From CBFGTV01 sp965652145 (GTDB lineage Bacteria; Bacillota; Clostridia; Peptostreptococcales; Natronincolaceae), in assembly GCA_965652145.1 (NCBI GenBank), contig CBFGTV010000064.1, positions 1 through 20,085 of the forward strand: 20,085 nt of DNA, written 5' to 3'. The notes under the pieces are model-generated. The model was given only the letters and a program-made list of their open reading frames with translations, made no database searches and was not told the DNA's origin. Made by a program: the position numbers and the translations under genes. Shown here one piece after another: positions 1-6,998 of the stretch (position 1 is the first letter of the stretch; each line of letters starts with the position of its first letter).

Positions 1-34
1 AAAAAAACAGTATGCCGATGATTTAGCATACTGT
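1..34 (-). terminator. Intrinsic terminator of the TPM/LemA/TelA/XpaC operon
   Basis: A perfect 9-bp inverted repeat (7-15 with 26-34, loop 16-25) lies just downstream of the TPM gene stop codon on the minus strand. It is followed in the minus direction by a run of seven T (window bases 1-7 are all A on the plus strand). This is a textbook Rho-independent terminator closing the minus-strand operon. Confidence 0.9.
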
Positions 35-49
35 TGTTCGTTTTGTTTA

Positions 50-1603
50 TTATCGCTTTCTTCCTGCACCGCCGCCCCTAGTTGAGCCGCCGCCTCCAAA
101 GGATCTGCCTCCACCGAAGGACCTTCCCCCGCCAAAGGAAGAACGGCCTGAGGATGGTCTACTGCTCCTGCTGGATGAGCTTGAGCCTCCAAATAGACTA
201 GAGGTAGAACGACCGGCACCGCCCCCACGGGTTGAGCCACCACCACCGCTGCTGCTACCCCAGAAGCCCCCAGATCTGGGCTTGGGCGTAGTATTTCTTT
301 GATTTGAGGTGGAGCGTCCGGCACCACCTCCCAGGCCTGCGTTACTGCCACCATTGGTTCTTCCTGTGTTATTACCAAAGGTTCTTGGGGGTCTGGGGGT
401 CGTATTCCATCGACCATTATACCAGTAGCCTCCCCCTGGCGGTGGCGGGCCATAATGCCCCCAATAGCCCCCAGGACCATAGCGTCTAATTCGACGACGA
501 CTAAAGGGGTTAAAGGGAATTCCATATCTTCTTCTGTAATAGGCTCCTCGGGTTTGCGTAACCAGGACAATTATGATAATTAAGAAGAAAATCATAACAA
601 TAAAGGTAATAAAGCCGCCCCCCGAGCTATTTCCTGTCTGCGAAGGCTGCGGTTGATTGGGCTGCCCTGGTGTAGCTAAATTTTTGAGATGATTGTCAAA
701 GAATCCATACAGGGCATTGGCAGTTTCCCCTGCCCCCTGATCATAATTTTGTCTGGCAAAATAGGGCTCAAGATTTGAATCAAGAATGTTTTGTACTCTA
801 TTACTGGTTAAGCTTCCTTCAATATCCCTTCCAGTCACCATCCAGTAATCGTCATCGCCTATTGACATCAGCAGCAGTACATCCCTGGGCCCTGCCCCGA
901 TATCATCAAACATACGATAGGCATAATCCTGGATATGCTCATTTCCGGTGGTATTGACTGTCATGACATAAACACCAGCACCCTTTGTCCTTTGATAGGC
1001 TGTACTTTCCTGATTGATCGAATTACTTGTGTCGTTTCCTATCACCTCGGCATGGTCAAAAACATAGCTCCCAACCCCTTGGGCCTCACCAATATTATCA
1101 CTCCATGTACCACCCAGCACATCAATAAAGGCAGCGTAGACCTCTAGGGCTCCCCGGTCATAGTTCCCTACTGCAAAGTCGGGCTCCAGGTATTCACCAA
1201 GGATTTGTGAAATCTTACCACTGCTTAGGGTAGCCTCAAGGCCCCGCCCCTGAACCGCCCAGTAATCATCGTCTCCAATTGACATCACAATAAGCAGGCC
1301 ATTATTTTTTGCTGCGTCTCCGATTTCCCAGCGGTTAAACAGCTCTGTGGCATATTCCTCCATAGAGACTCCCCCGGTAAAATCCACCGTAACCATTACA
1401 ATCTGGGCACCATTTATTTGATTCAAAAGATTTCCGTTATAGATCATCAGCTCCTCAGAGGCTTTGTCAATAACATTGGCAAAATCATTAACGTAAAACT
1501 CTGTAGTGGCCTCGGGAAAGGCACCTTGCCCAAAGGTAAACAGCGTTAAGCATAGAGCAAAGATAATCGTACAAACAATAGGTTTAATGGTTTTTTTAAT
1601 CAT
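50..1603 (-). CDS. Secreted/membrane protein with two tandem TPM domains and a Gly-rich tail
   Basis: This 517-residue protein has an N-terminal signal peptide or anchor (about 1-27). Two TPM-domain copies follow, at about 34-165 and 179-305, each containing the same core MSIGDDDYW (107-115 and 246-254) and a matching NYDxGA segment (147-152 and 286-291). A transmembrane helix lies at about 331-349, then an Arg/Tyr/Pro stretch and a Gly/Ser/Arg low-complexity tail ending GGGAGRKR. TPM domain proteins (YgcG/Psb32-like) commonly have one extracytoplasmic TPM domain, one TM helix and a Gly-rich C-terminus, so the doubling is notable. The start is an ATG preceded by AAGGAGG at close spacing. It is the last gene of its operon, directly behind a LemA-like gene, a pairing seen in many bacteria. 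The biochemical role is unknown; Psb32 is linked to photosystem II repair and other members to membrane stress, which does not transfer directly here. Confidence 0.85.
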   Translation of the reverse strand: MIKKTIKPIVCTIIFALCLTLFTFGQGAFPEATTEFYVNDFANVIDKASEELMIYNGNLLNQINGAQIVMVTVDFTGGVSMEEYATELFNRWEIGDAAKNNGLLIVMSIGDDDYWAVQGRGLEATLSSGKISQILGEYLEPDFAVGNYDRGALEVYAAFIDVLGGTWSDNIGEAQGVGSYVFDHAEVIGNDTSNSINQESTAYQRTKGAGVYVMTVNTTGNEHIQDYAYRMFDDIGAGPRDVLLLMSIGDDDYWMVTGRDIEGSLTSNRVQNILDSNLEPYFARQNYDQGAGETANALYGFFDNHLKNLATPGQPNQPQPSQTGNSSGGGFITFIVMIFFLIIIIVLVTQTRGAYYRRRYGIPFNPFSRRRIRRYGPGGYWGHYGPPPPGGGYWYNGRWNTTPRPPRTFGNNTGRTNGGSNAGLGGGAGRSTSNQRNTTPKPRSGGFWGSSSGGGGSTRGGGAGRSTSSLFGGSSSSSRSSRPSSGRSSFGGGRSFGGGRSFGGGGSTRGGGAGRKR

Positions 1604-1615
1604 ACATCCTCCTTA

Positions 1616-2164
1616 CTACTCATATAGCTCAAGGGGAGCTACAGAAGTAACGATTTTTAAAATATTGGCAGGAAAGGCCTTTAGTTTCTTATTATAGGCT
1701 ATGGCATATTCATTATAGCTGCTTCTTTCAATAATTAGCTGTCGGGAATTTATCTCCGCCAGGAATCCATTACGATAGCCCTGATCCCGATCCGACAGGG
1801 GCAATGGCTCCAAAGCCCTGTATAGCTCCTCAGATGAGAAAATAAGCTCCTGGACGGCATCATACTTAGTACCTGGGGTCTTAGCCTGAGACAAGGCCTC
1901 TCTTTTATCCATTACGGCTTGAATCCGGGCATCATCCTTTTCCAAATAACGGCCCGCCACCACCGTCAAATTATAGCATTCTGCCATAATGGCCTCTAAA
2001 TCCTGCTGAATGCCTACACCATTCTGTTCTTCACCTAAGTAAAATATGCTTTCTGCCTGGGTCCTCAATTTGCCCATAGAGCTTCGAAAGCCAATCAAAA
2101 TGGTAAAGATAACAATAATAGTCGTCAGAATTTGGGCATTTTTTCGTCTTTGAAAAAATTCCAT
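1616..2164 (-). CDS. LemA-like membrane protein
   Basis: This 182-residue protein has one N-terminal transmembrane segment (about 12-28) and an otherwise helical body. The C-terminal part carries the LemA signature: two YN pairs followed by a hydrophobic FP motif (YNEYAIAYNKKLKAFPANIL, about 150-169). Its length matches the LemA family (about 185-190 residues). The start is an ATG with AGGAGA upstream. It lies only 12 bases before the TPM gene and 35 bases after the TelA-family gene, so co-transcription is very likely. LemA proteins are anchored with an N-out topology and frequently sit beside TPM or M48 protease genes; their molecular function is unsettled. The N-terminal half is more divergent than usual, so I call it LemA-like. 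Confidence 0.75.
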   Translation of the reverse strand: MEFFQRRKNAQILTTIIVIFTILIGFRSSMGKLRTQAESIFYLGEEQNGVGIQQDLEAIMAECYNLTVVAGRYLEKDDARIQAVMDKREALSQAKTPGTKYDAVQELIFSSEELYRALEPLPLSDRDQGYRNGFLAEINSRQLIIERSSYNEYAIAYNKKLKAFPANILKIVTSVAPLELYE

Positions 2165-2199
2165 ACTATCTTCTCCTATTCCTTTATCGTTCTTATTCT

Positions 2200-3264
2200 C
2201 TATTGTTTATTCCTAAGCTCGGCCCCAATTTGCCCCAGGGCCGCCTCTGCCTTAAGTTTTTCTTCAGTACAGCTTTGCTGAACAGTTAAAAGGCTGTCTA
2301 GGGTTTCAATTAGGCTTTCATTGGTTTCTTTCAGAGTGTCTAAATCAACCCCCTCTTTATCCTCATGGGGTGTATTTTTCAAAGCCCGGGTGTTTTCAGT
2401 GAGGATTTGCCTGGTGGCATTGGCCATATTCCTCTGGGTATTTAAGGCCTCTCTGGAATGGGCCAGCCCCAGGGCCATCATCATTTGATTTTTCCATAGA
2501 GAAATGGTGTTAACCAAAGAGGATTGAATCTTATCGACAATGGCACTGTCACTGTTTTGTAACAGTCTTAGCTGGGGGCCCATCTGCCTGCTTACAGCCC
2601 TTGAAAGCTCCAAATCGTATAGCTTTTTATCAAATTGTTCACAAAGGGCGGCCAGCTGATGGGCTTCGTTAATGTCCTCCTGGGCTTCAGTTTTTTGAGC
2701 CCTTTCCTGAATTAGCGGCAGCTCCTCTGTTAGAACCTGTCTAAGCCTTTCTCGACCCGCCAGAATGTACATTGTCAATTCCTTATAATAGTCAAGGTTT
2801 TTTTCCTGCATTTTATTAAAAAGGGTTATATCCTTCATAAGGCTAATTCGCTGGGCCTCCAATATTTCTGCTATTTCATCTATATTCCTTTCCACCTCCC
2901 GATAACGATGCATTAAATCAAGCTTCTGCCTTTTAGTCCGATTAAACCAGCTAAAGACTCCCTTTGGACCCTGGTAGGCTGAAAAATCCTTCAAGGCTTC
3001 CAACAGCCTGGTAATCAGTTCTTCTACCCTGACCATAGCCTTGTTATGAACATGATCAAGGGCATTATCAGAGAAATCGGCAATTCTGCGCTGGACCCCA
3101 CTACCATACTGTAAAATTTGTACTGAATCAGTAAAATCAATTTTCTGAACGTACTCCTTCACCATTGACTGTTCCTGGGATGTCAGCTCCTTAAATTCCT
3201 GATCCTGTTCTAAAGCGTTAGGAGGTGTTATTTTAGATTGGAAATAATTTTGATTATGATCCAC
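2200..3264 (-). CDS. TelA-family (toxic anion resistance) protein, copy 1
   Basis: This 354-residue, almost entirely helical soluble protein has long coiled-coil stretches. The N-terminal third shows the TelA hallmark: a D-x(4)-LQYGSGVQRRIADFSD segment (about 46-66), then a helix with the family's L-L-x-LKDFS pattern. The C-terminus is a Thr/Asn/Leu-rich helix (ETNESLIETLDSLLTVQQ) similar in layout to the end of the second TelA at the right edge of this window. TelA proteins are associated with tellurite and other toxic-anion tolerance and membrane-stress operons, but their mechanism is unknown. The start codon is GTG with GGGGGAG close upstream. The gene follows the XpaC-like gene by 16 bases, a pairing also known elsewhere (XpaC-TelA). 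The name implies nothing proven about substrate here. Confidence 0.85.
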   Translation of the reverse strand: MDHNQNYFQSKITPPNALEQDQEFKELTSQEQSMVKEYVQKIDFTDSVQILQYGSGVQRRIADFSDNALDHVHNKAMVRVEELITRLLEALKDFSAYQGPKGVFSWFNRTKRQKLDLMHRYREVERNIDEIAEILEAQRISLMKDITLFNKMQEKNLDYYKELTMYILAGRERLRQVLTEELPLIQERAQKTEAQEDINEAHQLAALCEQFDKKLYDLELSRAVSRQMGPQLRLLQNSDSAIVDKIQSSLVNTISLWKNQMMMALGLAHSREALNTQRNMANATRQILTENTRALKNTPHEDKEGVDLDTLKETNESLIETLDSLLTVQQSCTEEKLKAEAALGQIGAELRNKQ

Positions 3265-3280
3265 TCCGCTCCCCCCTCAT

Positions 3281-3922
3281 CTATTGTCTGTTTTGGAAGG
3301 GGTTCATCTCTAGTCCCTCCTGTTGAATCATTTTTTCCAATACTTCTATTTCTATCGTGGCATCCATGGCCTTATCTGAGTAAAGGTCATCCAGCATTCT
3401 ATTAAAGGCCTCAGTGACCTTATCAAGAATTCCCGATATTTTTTCCATGGCATCGGCTACATGGCCCCCGCCGGCGGTCTGCTTTTCAAATTCAATATAA
3501 TTTTTAATCAGCTTAATAGTTGTTGGCAGATAATAGTTAATTAGCTGTCTTACCTGTCGAACCTTGTTGGGGTGCTTTTCTATAAAGGTTAGTATTTTTC
3601 CTGATACCCCTTCTATTCCTTGTATTTTTTGTTTCATATCACTGTTTACAATTGATTGCTGTAAGCCCCTTAGCTCTTTAATATATTCTTTCCCGGCCGT
3701 CAGGGCCTCATCTAATTCCTGATTCCCTGTATCAATTGGCTCCTCAACCATTGTCACCTTAGGCGGAATTAATTTTGAGAAAATAGCATATACCAGAGCC
3801 GACATGATGGCTGCAACTACAAAATCAAACCATCGATACAAGGGAAATATCAGTATGTACAAAAGCCAGGCGGCTCCGATACTGTAGATAGGTATTACCG
3901 ATTTTACTTTAACCTCACGCAT
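3281..3922 (-). CDS. XpaC-like membrane protein (5-bromo-4-chloroindolyl phosphate hydrolysis family)
   Basis: This 213-residue protein has two closely spaced N-terminal hydrophobic segments (about 9-27 and 33-50) and then a charged helical cytoplasmic region. This layout and the motif around EELDEALTAG...IKELR match the XpaC family, named for a Bacillus phenotype in indolyl-phosphate hydrolysis. Enzymatic activity has not been established for the family. I start it at the ATG with AAGGAG seven bases upstream. An in-frame ATG 57 bases earlier (at 3979) would add 19 polar residues but has no recognisable ribosome binding site. It is the first gene of the operon, and TelA follows immediately. 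XpaC and TelA neighbours suggest a shared membrane-stress job (inference). Confidence 0.8.
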   Translation of the reverse strand: MREVKVKSVIPIYSIGAAWLLYILIFPLYRWFDFVVAAIMSALVYAIFSKLIPPKVTMVEEPIDTGNQELDEALTAGKEYIKELRGLQQSIVNSDMKQKIQGIEGVSGKILTFIEKHPNKVRQVRQLINYYLPTTIKLIKNYIEFEKQTAGGGHVADAMEKISGILDKVTEAFNRMLDDLYSDKAMDATIEIEVLEKMIQQEGLEMNPFQNRQ

Positions 3923-3929
3923 TAATAAG

Positions 3930-3935
3930 CTCCTT
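3930..3935 (-). promoter_or_regulatory. Ribosome binding site deciding the xpaC start
   Basis: AAGGAG on the minus strand stands seven bases before the ATG at 3922. It supports that start over the longer open frame beginning at 3979, which lacks a comparable site. Confidence 0.7.
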
Positions 3936-4048
3936 CCCTCCCAGAAATTTTCATTGGCGTCTATAATCATAATATGCATAGGTCACTAGGATTCTACACC
4001 TGCTTACAGACCTTCCTATATGGGCCTTCCAAATTATTGTACAAAGCT

Positions 4049-4077
4049 AGTTTAGCAAGATTATTACCTTTAGTCAA
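4049..4077 (-). promoter_or_regulatory. Sigma-A-type promoter of the xpaC-telA-lemA-TPM operon
   Basis: Reading the minus strand, TTGACT (4072-4077) is followed after exactly 17 bases by TAAACT (4049-4054). The -35 is nearly consensus and the -10 matches four of six positions. It points at the xpaC gene, giving a leader of about 120 bases. Seen in sequence only; no transcript data. Confidence 0.65.
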
Positions 4078-4161
4078 TTAATTCAGGTTTTTCTCAGGTT
4101 ACTTATGATTGCCAGAACTAAGTTTCAATTTGTTCTTTCCCGATAATGATTAAATTTATAT

Positions 4162-4190
4162 TTGCATTTTATTAGTATGCTATGTTAAAA
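4162..4190 (+). promoter_or_regulatory. Candidate promoter for the glycine-riboswitch transcript
   Basis: TTGCAT (4162-4167), 17 bases, then TTAAAA (4185-4190). A competing extended -10 (TG at 4178 before TATGTT) and TATATT at 4193 also fit. The region is very AT-rich, so the exact boxes are uncertain. A promoter must lie between the divergent xpaC promoter and the aptamer. Confidence 0.4.
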
Positions 4191-4233
4191 TCTATATTAA
4201 TAAAATTTCATCAAGCCGGATGAAGATAGTGGG

Positions 4234-4340
4234 ATAAAAACCGTTATTGGACGAGCCTCTGGAGAGACTCAAAGGAGCACCGAAGGGGAAAGCCAGCCAC
4301 GCTGGTGAAACTCTCAGGTAAAAGGACAGGGGATTTTTAT
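4234..4340 (+). promoter_or_regulatory. Glycine riboswitch, single aptamer
   Basis: The core 4251-4333 carries the glycine-aptamer landmarks in order: P1 5' strand CCTCT (4256-4260), GGAGAG (4261-4266), CCGAAGGGG (4280-4288), a 5-bp hairpin CCAGC/GCTGG (4293-4305), GAAACTCTCAGG (4307-4318), AAAAGGACAGGGG (4320-4332). P1 closes CCTCT with AGGGG and P2 pairs GAGAG with CTCTC. Outside P1, ATAAAAA (4234-4240) can pair with TTTTTAT (4334-4340), a P0-like extension. I see only one full aptamer; the 36 bases before it do not hold a second. The aptamer lies in the leader of the ACT-domain/UPF0210 operon. Glycine riboswitches usually control glycine cleavage or transport genes. Confidence 0.88.
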
Positions 4341-4358
4341 TGATTCATGATGGATTTT

Positions 4359-4382
4359 TTGACTGTATTTTTATGCAGTTAA
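4359..4382 (+). other. AU-rich leader hairpin between aptamer and terminator
   Basis: A 10-bp stem (4359-4368 with 4373-4382, two G-T pairs) closes a TTTT loop. It sits in the linker between the glycine aptamer and the leader terminator, so it is part of the expression platform or a passive spacer. Function not evident. Confidence 0.4.
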
Positions 4383-4420
4383 AATTCTTCCTTTCATGTA
4401 AAATATAAATTCACTTCTCC

Positions 4421-4450
4421 AGAGACTACAATCGCTTAGTCTCTTTTTTT
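4421..4450 (+). terminator. Leader terminator of the glycine riboswitch
   Basis: A perfect 8-bp stem AGAGACTA/TAGTCTCT (4421-4428 with 4437-4444) is followed by a T run through 4450. It ends about 35 bases before the ACT-domain start codon, so it must be read through for the genes to be expressed. The first seven bases of its 5' arm are identical to aptamer bases 4263-4269. The aptamer strand could therefore pair with the terminator 3' arm as an alternative fold. Confidence 0.85.
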
Positions 4451-4485
4451 ATTACTATTATTAACCCAGGAGAGGAGTATGATCA

Positions 4486-4755
4486 ATGAAGGCATTTATT
4501 ACTGTAATCGGAAAGGACAAAATTGGCATCATTTATCGAGTAACATCGGTTTTGGAGGAAAGTCAGGTGAATATTTTAGATATTAACCAGACCCTGCTGC
4601 AGGACTACTTCACCATGATAATGTTGGTGGATTTAACCTTAATGGATATAAATTTTCAAAAACTGAAGGAAAGGCTGGATAAAGCTGCTGAGGAAATCGG
4701 AGTTTCTATTAAAATTCAACATGAGGACATATTTCATTCCATGCACAAAATCTAG
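4486..4755 (+). CDS. ACT-domain protein (UPF0237 family)
   Basis: This 89-residue protein is a single ACT domain of the GcvR-like type. The opening AFITVIGKDKIGIIYRVTSVLEE is the first strand and helix of the fold, with the ligand-site glycine/aspartate turn (GKDKIGI). It is followed by VNILDINQTLLQDYFTMIMLVDL, the second and third strands. ACT domains bind amino acids and regulate enzymes or transcription. The start ATG has GGAG eight bases upstream; an overlapping upstream ATG is in another frame. The UPF0210 gene begins 20 bases after the stop, and this pair is conserved in many bacteria. Both lie under the glycine riboswitch. A role as a glycine-sensing partner subunit is inference. Confidence 0.88.
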   Translation: MKAFITVIGKDKIGIIYRVTSVLEESQVNILDINQTLLQDYFTMIMLVDLTLMDINFQKLKERLDKAAEEIGVSIKIQHEDIFHSMHKI

Positions 4756-4775
4756 TCGACGGGGGGCATTATCTA

Positions 4776-6134
4776 ATGATCAATTCGCAAAACATAATGG
4801 AAACCATTAATATGATTGAAAGGGAAAAATTAGACATTCGGACCATTACCATGGGTATATCCCTTTTAGATTGCGCCAGCAGTAATGGCCAAGAGGCCCG
4901 TACTAAAATCTATGACAAAATAACCCGCCATGCCGAAAATCTGGTGCGGGTCGGTGAGGCCATTGAAACTGAATATGGTATTCCCATTATCAACAAAAGA
5001 ATTTCAGTAACCCCTATGGCCATTGTGGCTCAAAGCAGCGAGGATACAGGGTATGTTGAATTTGCCAGAACTTTAGACAAGGCTGCCAGTACCGTTGGTG
5101 TTAACTTTATCGGCGGATTTTCAGCCCTTGTCCATAAGGGCTATACCAAGGGTGACGAAATTTTGATTCGATCAATACCTGAAGCCCTGGCTGCCACCGA
5201 ACGGGTTTGTTCTTCTGTTAATATTGGTTGTAGCAAGTCTGGTATTAATATGAAAGCCGTTCAGGATATGGGGGAAATTATTAAGGAAACGGCTTATCTG
5301 ACCAGGGAAGCGGACAGCATCGGCTGTGCCAAGCTGGTGGTCTTTGCCAATGCCGTAGAGGATAACCCCTTTATGGCCGGCGCCTTTCATGGGGTGGGGG
5401 AGGCAGAATGTGTGATCAATGTTGGGGTCAGCGGCCCTGGCGTCATTAAATCTGCCTTGGTCAATTTAAAGGATGCTCCCTTCGATGCAGTGGCAGAAAC
5501 CATTAAGAAAACCGCCTTTAAAATTACAAGGGTAGGCCAATTGGTAGCCAATGAAGCCTCTAGCCGTTTAGGGGTACCCTTTGGTATTGTAGATCTTTCC
5601 CTGGCTCCAACGCCCCAGGTGGGAGACAGTGTTGCCAGAATTTTAGAGGAGCTTGGCCTGGAAAGCTGCGGCTGCCATGGTACCACAGCAGCCCTGGCGA
5701 TGCTGAATGATGCAGTAAAAAAAGGGGGAATCATGGCTTCTTCCCATGTGGGTGGACTGAGCGGTGCTTTTATACCCGTCAGCGAAGATGAGGGAATGAT
5801 CAATGCTGTAAATACAGGCTCTTTAAATTTGGAAAAGCTTGAGGCCATGACCTGTGTTTGCTCCGTTGGCCTTGACATGATTGCCATTCCAGGCGATACT
5901 CCTGCTTCAACCATTTCAGCCATTATTGCCGATGAAGCCGCCATTGGAGTAATTAACCAAAAAACCACCGCAGTCAGGCTAATTCCTGTTTACGGAAAGG
6001 GCCTCGGCCAGCAGGCCGTATTTGGAGGATTATTGGGCAGGGCCCCCATCATGGCTGTAAGCCCCTTCTCCAGTAAAGCCTTTATTAGTCGAGGGGGCAG
6101 AATTCCTGCCCCTATCCATAGCTTTAAAAATTAA
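4776..6134 (+). CDS. UPF0210 (PFL/DUF711) family protein
   Basis: This 452-residue protein is full length for the UPF0210 family, which is structurally related to the pyruvate formate-lyase and ribonucleotide reductase barrel but has no established reaction. Recognisable family stretches include DIRTITMGISLLDC (20-33), the Gly-rich FIGGFSALVHKGY (111-123), GVSGPGVIKSAL (217-228), SCGCHGTTAALAMLNDAVKKGG (297-318) and the C-terminal ISRGGRIPAPIHSF (437-450). Cysteine pairs at 298/300 and 360/362 are candidates for catalysis or metal binding. GGGGGG precedes the ATG by about nine bases. Homologues are almost always paired with the ACT protein. No glycyl-radical activase is visible nearby, so radical chemistry is not indicated. 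Confidence 0.9.
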   Translation: MINSQNIMETINMIEREKLDIRTITMGISLLDCASSNGQEARTKIYDKITRHAENLVRVGEAIETEYGIPIINKRISVTPMAIVAQSSEDTGYVEFARTLDKAASTVGVNFIGGFSALVHKGYTKGDEILIRSIPEALAATERVCSSVNIGCSKSGINMKAVQDMGEIIKETAYLTREADSIGCAKLVVFANAVEDNPFMAGAFHGVGEAECVINVGVSGPGVIKSALVNLKDAPFDAVAETIKKTAFKITRVGQLVANEASSRLGVPFGIVDLSLAPTPQVGDSVARILEELGLESCGCHGTTAALAMLNDAVKKGGIMASSHVGGLSGAFIPVSEDEGMINAVNTGSLNLEKLEAMTCVCSVGLDMIAIPGDTPASTISAIIADEAAIGVINQKTTAVRLIPVYGKGLGQQAVFGGLLGRAPIMAVSPFSSKAFISRGGRIPAPIHSFKN

Positions 6135-6143
6135 TGATTACCG

Positions 6144-6194
6144 CCCAGGGTAACATAGCTCAATTTATGAGCCATTGGAATCGCCCTGGGTTTT
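6144..6194 (+). terminator. Possible terminator after the UPF0210 gene
   Basis: CCCAGGG (6144-6150) pairs perfectly with CCCTGGG (6184-6190), followed by TTTT. Inside the 33-base loop a second hairpin GCTCA/TGAGC (6158-6172) can form. It overlaps the 3' end of the convergent GNAT gene. The long loop and short T run make it a weak candidate. Confidence 0.35.
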
Positions 6195-6956
6195 CCCTTC
6201 ATGGGAATCGATTAAATCCATAATTTTATCTACTGTCAGAATTTCGTTAGTAATATACCTGCCATTATAAAACAGACTGTAGGTGGTAACCCCACAGGGA
6301 GCATTTTGGGCCTCTTCATAGCTTCGATACTGGTGACTATAGGCCTTCACTCCCCTTGATTCGGCAGCCCTGATGGCATCAGCCACATAATCTGCACTGT
6401 AAGGACATTGGTGGGTGTAGTATATGGCAAGGCCCTGTTGATTGGCAATGCTGGCAGCCCTGGCCCTTTCTTTAAATTTGGGCTTGATCCCTCCTTCTTT
6501 AAATTCAAGGTATAGAAGCTGAAAATAGGGCGGTGCTTCATCACATACCTGAAAGCCATGCTTTACGAAAAATGGTTTGTCAGAAAGAAAGGGTCTTTTT
6601 TTATTTGATGAAATGGCCACCAGCCCTTTCTTGCCCTGGGCCCTGGCATCTGCTTCACATTGGGCCAGCAACGCTTTTCCATAGCCTTTGCCCTTAAACC
6701 GGCCAGATACCCAAAAACAATTAATGTACATGTAGTCTGCTGCATCAATGGGGCTCCAGGCCCTTTCGGCAGGAACATATTCGATGAAGGCCTTTCCCCT
6801 GACGTCGACCTTTAAAAAGACAAGGCCATCATCAAAGCACTGTTTTAACCATTCTTTTTTAGTAGCTACACCCTGTCGCCCCTTTTTATCAGCCAAGGAA
6901 CAGCAGATATGTTCCTGTTCAATATTTTCTTTGTTAAGTTTGATAAGCTTCTCCAT
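6165..6956 (-). CDS. GNAT N-acetyltransferase with C-terminal YoaP domain
   Basis: This 263-residue protein joins two domains. The first half is a GNAT fold with the acetyl-CoA loop VSGRFKGKGYGKALL (83-97) and a preceding strand YMYINCFWV. The second half matches YoaP: a strand AIYYTHQCPYSADYV (177-191) with Cys184, then CGVTTYSLFYNGRYITNEILTVDKIMDLI (221-249). The CPY and following strand order resemble a thioredoxin-like half, but the CXXC is incomplete. Bacillus YoaP has the same order and similar length. The acetyl acceptor is unknown. The ATG is preceded by GGAGGG at seven bases. It is a single-gene transcript facing UPF0210, with a palindrome in its likely promoter. Confidence 0.85.
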   Translation of the reverse strand: MEKLIKLNKENIEQEHICCSLADKKGRQGVATKKEWLKQCFDDGLVFLKVDVRGKAFIEYVPAERAWSPIDAADYMYINCFWVSGRFKGKGYGKALLAQCEADARAQGKKGLVAISSNKKRPFLSDKPFFVKHGFQVCDEAPPYFQLLYLEFKEGGIKPKFKERARAASIANQQGLAIYYTHQCPYSADYVADAIRAAESRGVKAYSHQYRSYEEAQNAPCGVTTYSLFYNGRYITNEILTVDKIMDLIDSHEGKTQGDSNGS

Positions 6957-6998
6957 TTTTATCCCTCCAATTGATTACCTTGCCCTTAATTTAATGAT

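Noticed and set aside
60..310. Repetitive GC-rich short direct repeats resembling a satellite or array
   Set aside because: They encode the Gly/Ser/Arg-rich tail of the TPM protein (GGGGSTRGGGAGR twice). Repeats are in frame and irregular, so they are low-complexity coding sequence, not CRISPR or an intergenic repeat.
3923..3979. N-terminal extension of the XpaC-like protein from the upstream ATG
   Set aside because: No ribosome binding site before ATG 3979, polar residues ahead of the first membrane helix, and a well-spaced AAGGAG before the ATG at 3922.
5387..5968. Long open frame (193 codons) on the minus strand opposite UPF0210
   Set aside because: It lies fully inside a well-recognised gene, has low-complexity Ser/Ala/Pro-rich composition typical of an antisense shadow, and shows no ribosome binding site or family motif.
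4776..6134. UPF0210 as a glycyl-radical enzyme paired with the glycine switch
   Set aside because: The family is fold-related to PFL, but the C-terminal segment is GGRIPAPIHSF, not the RVxGY glycyl-radical motif, and no radical-SAM activase is in the window.
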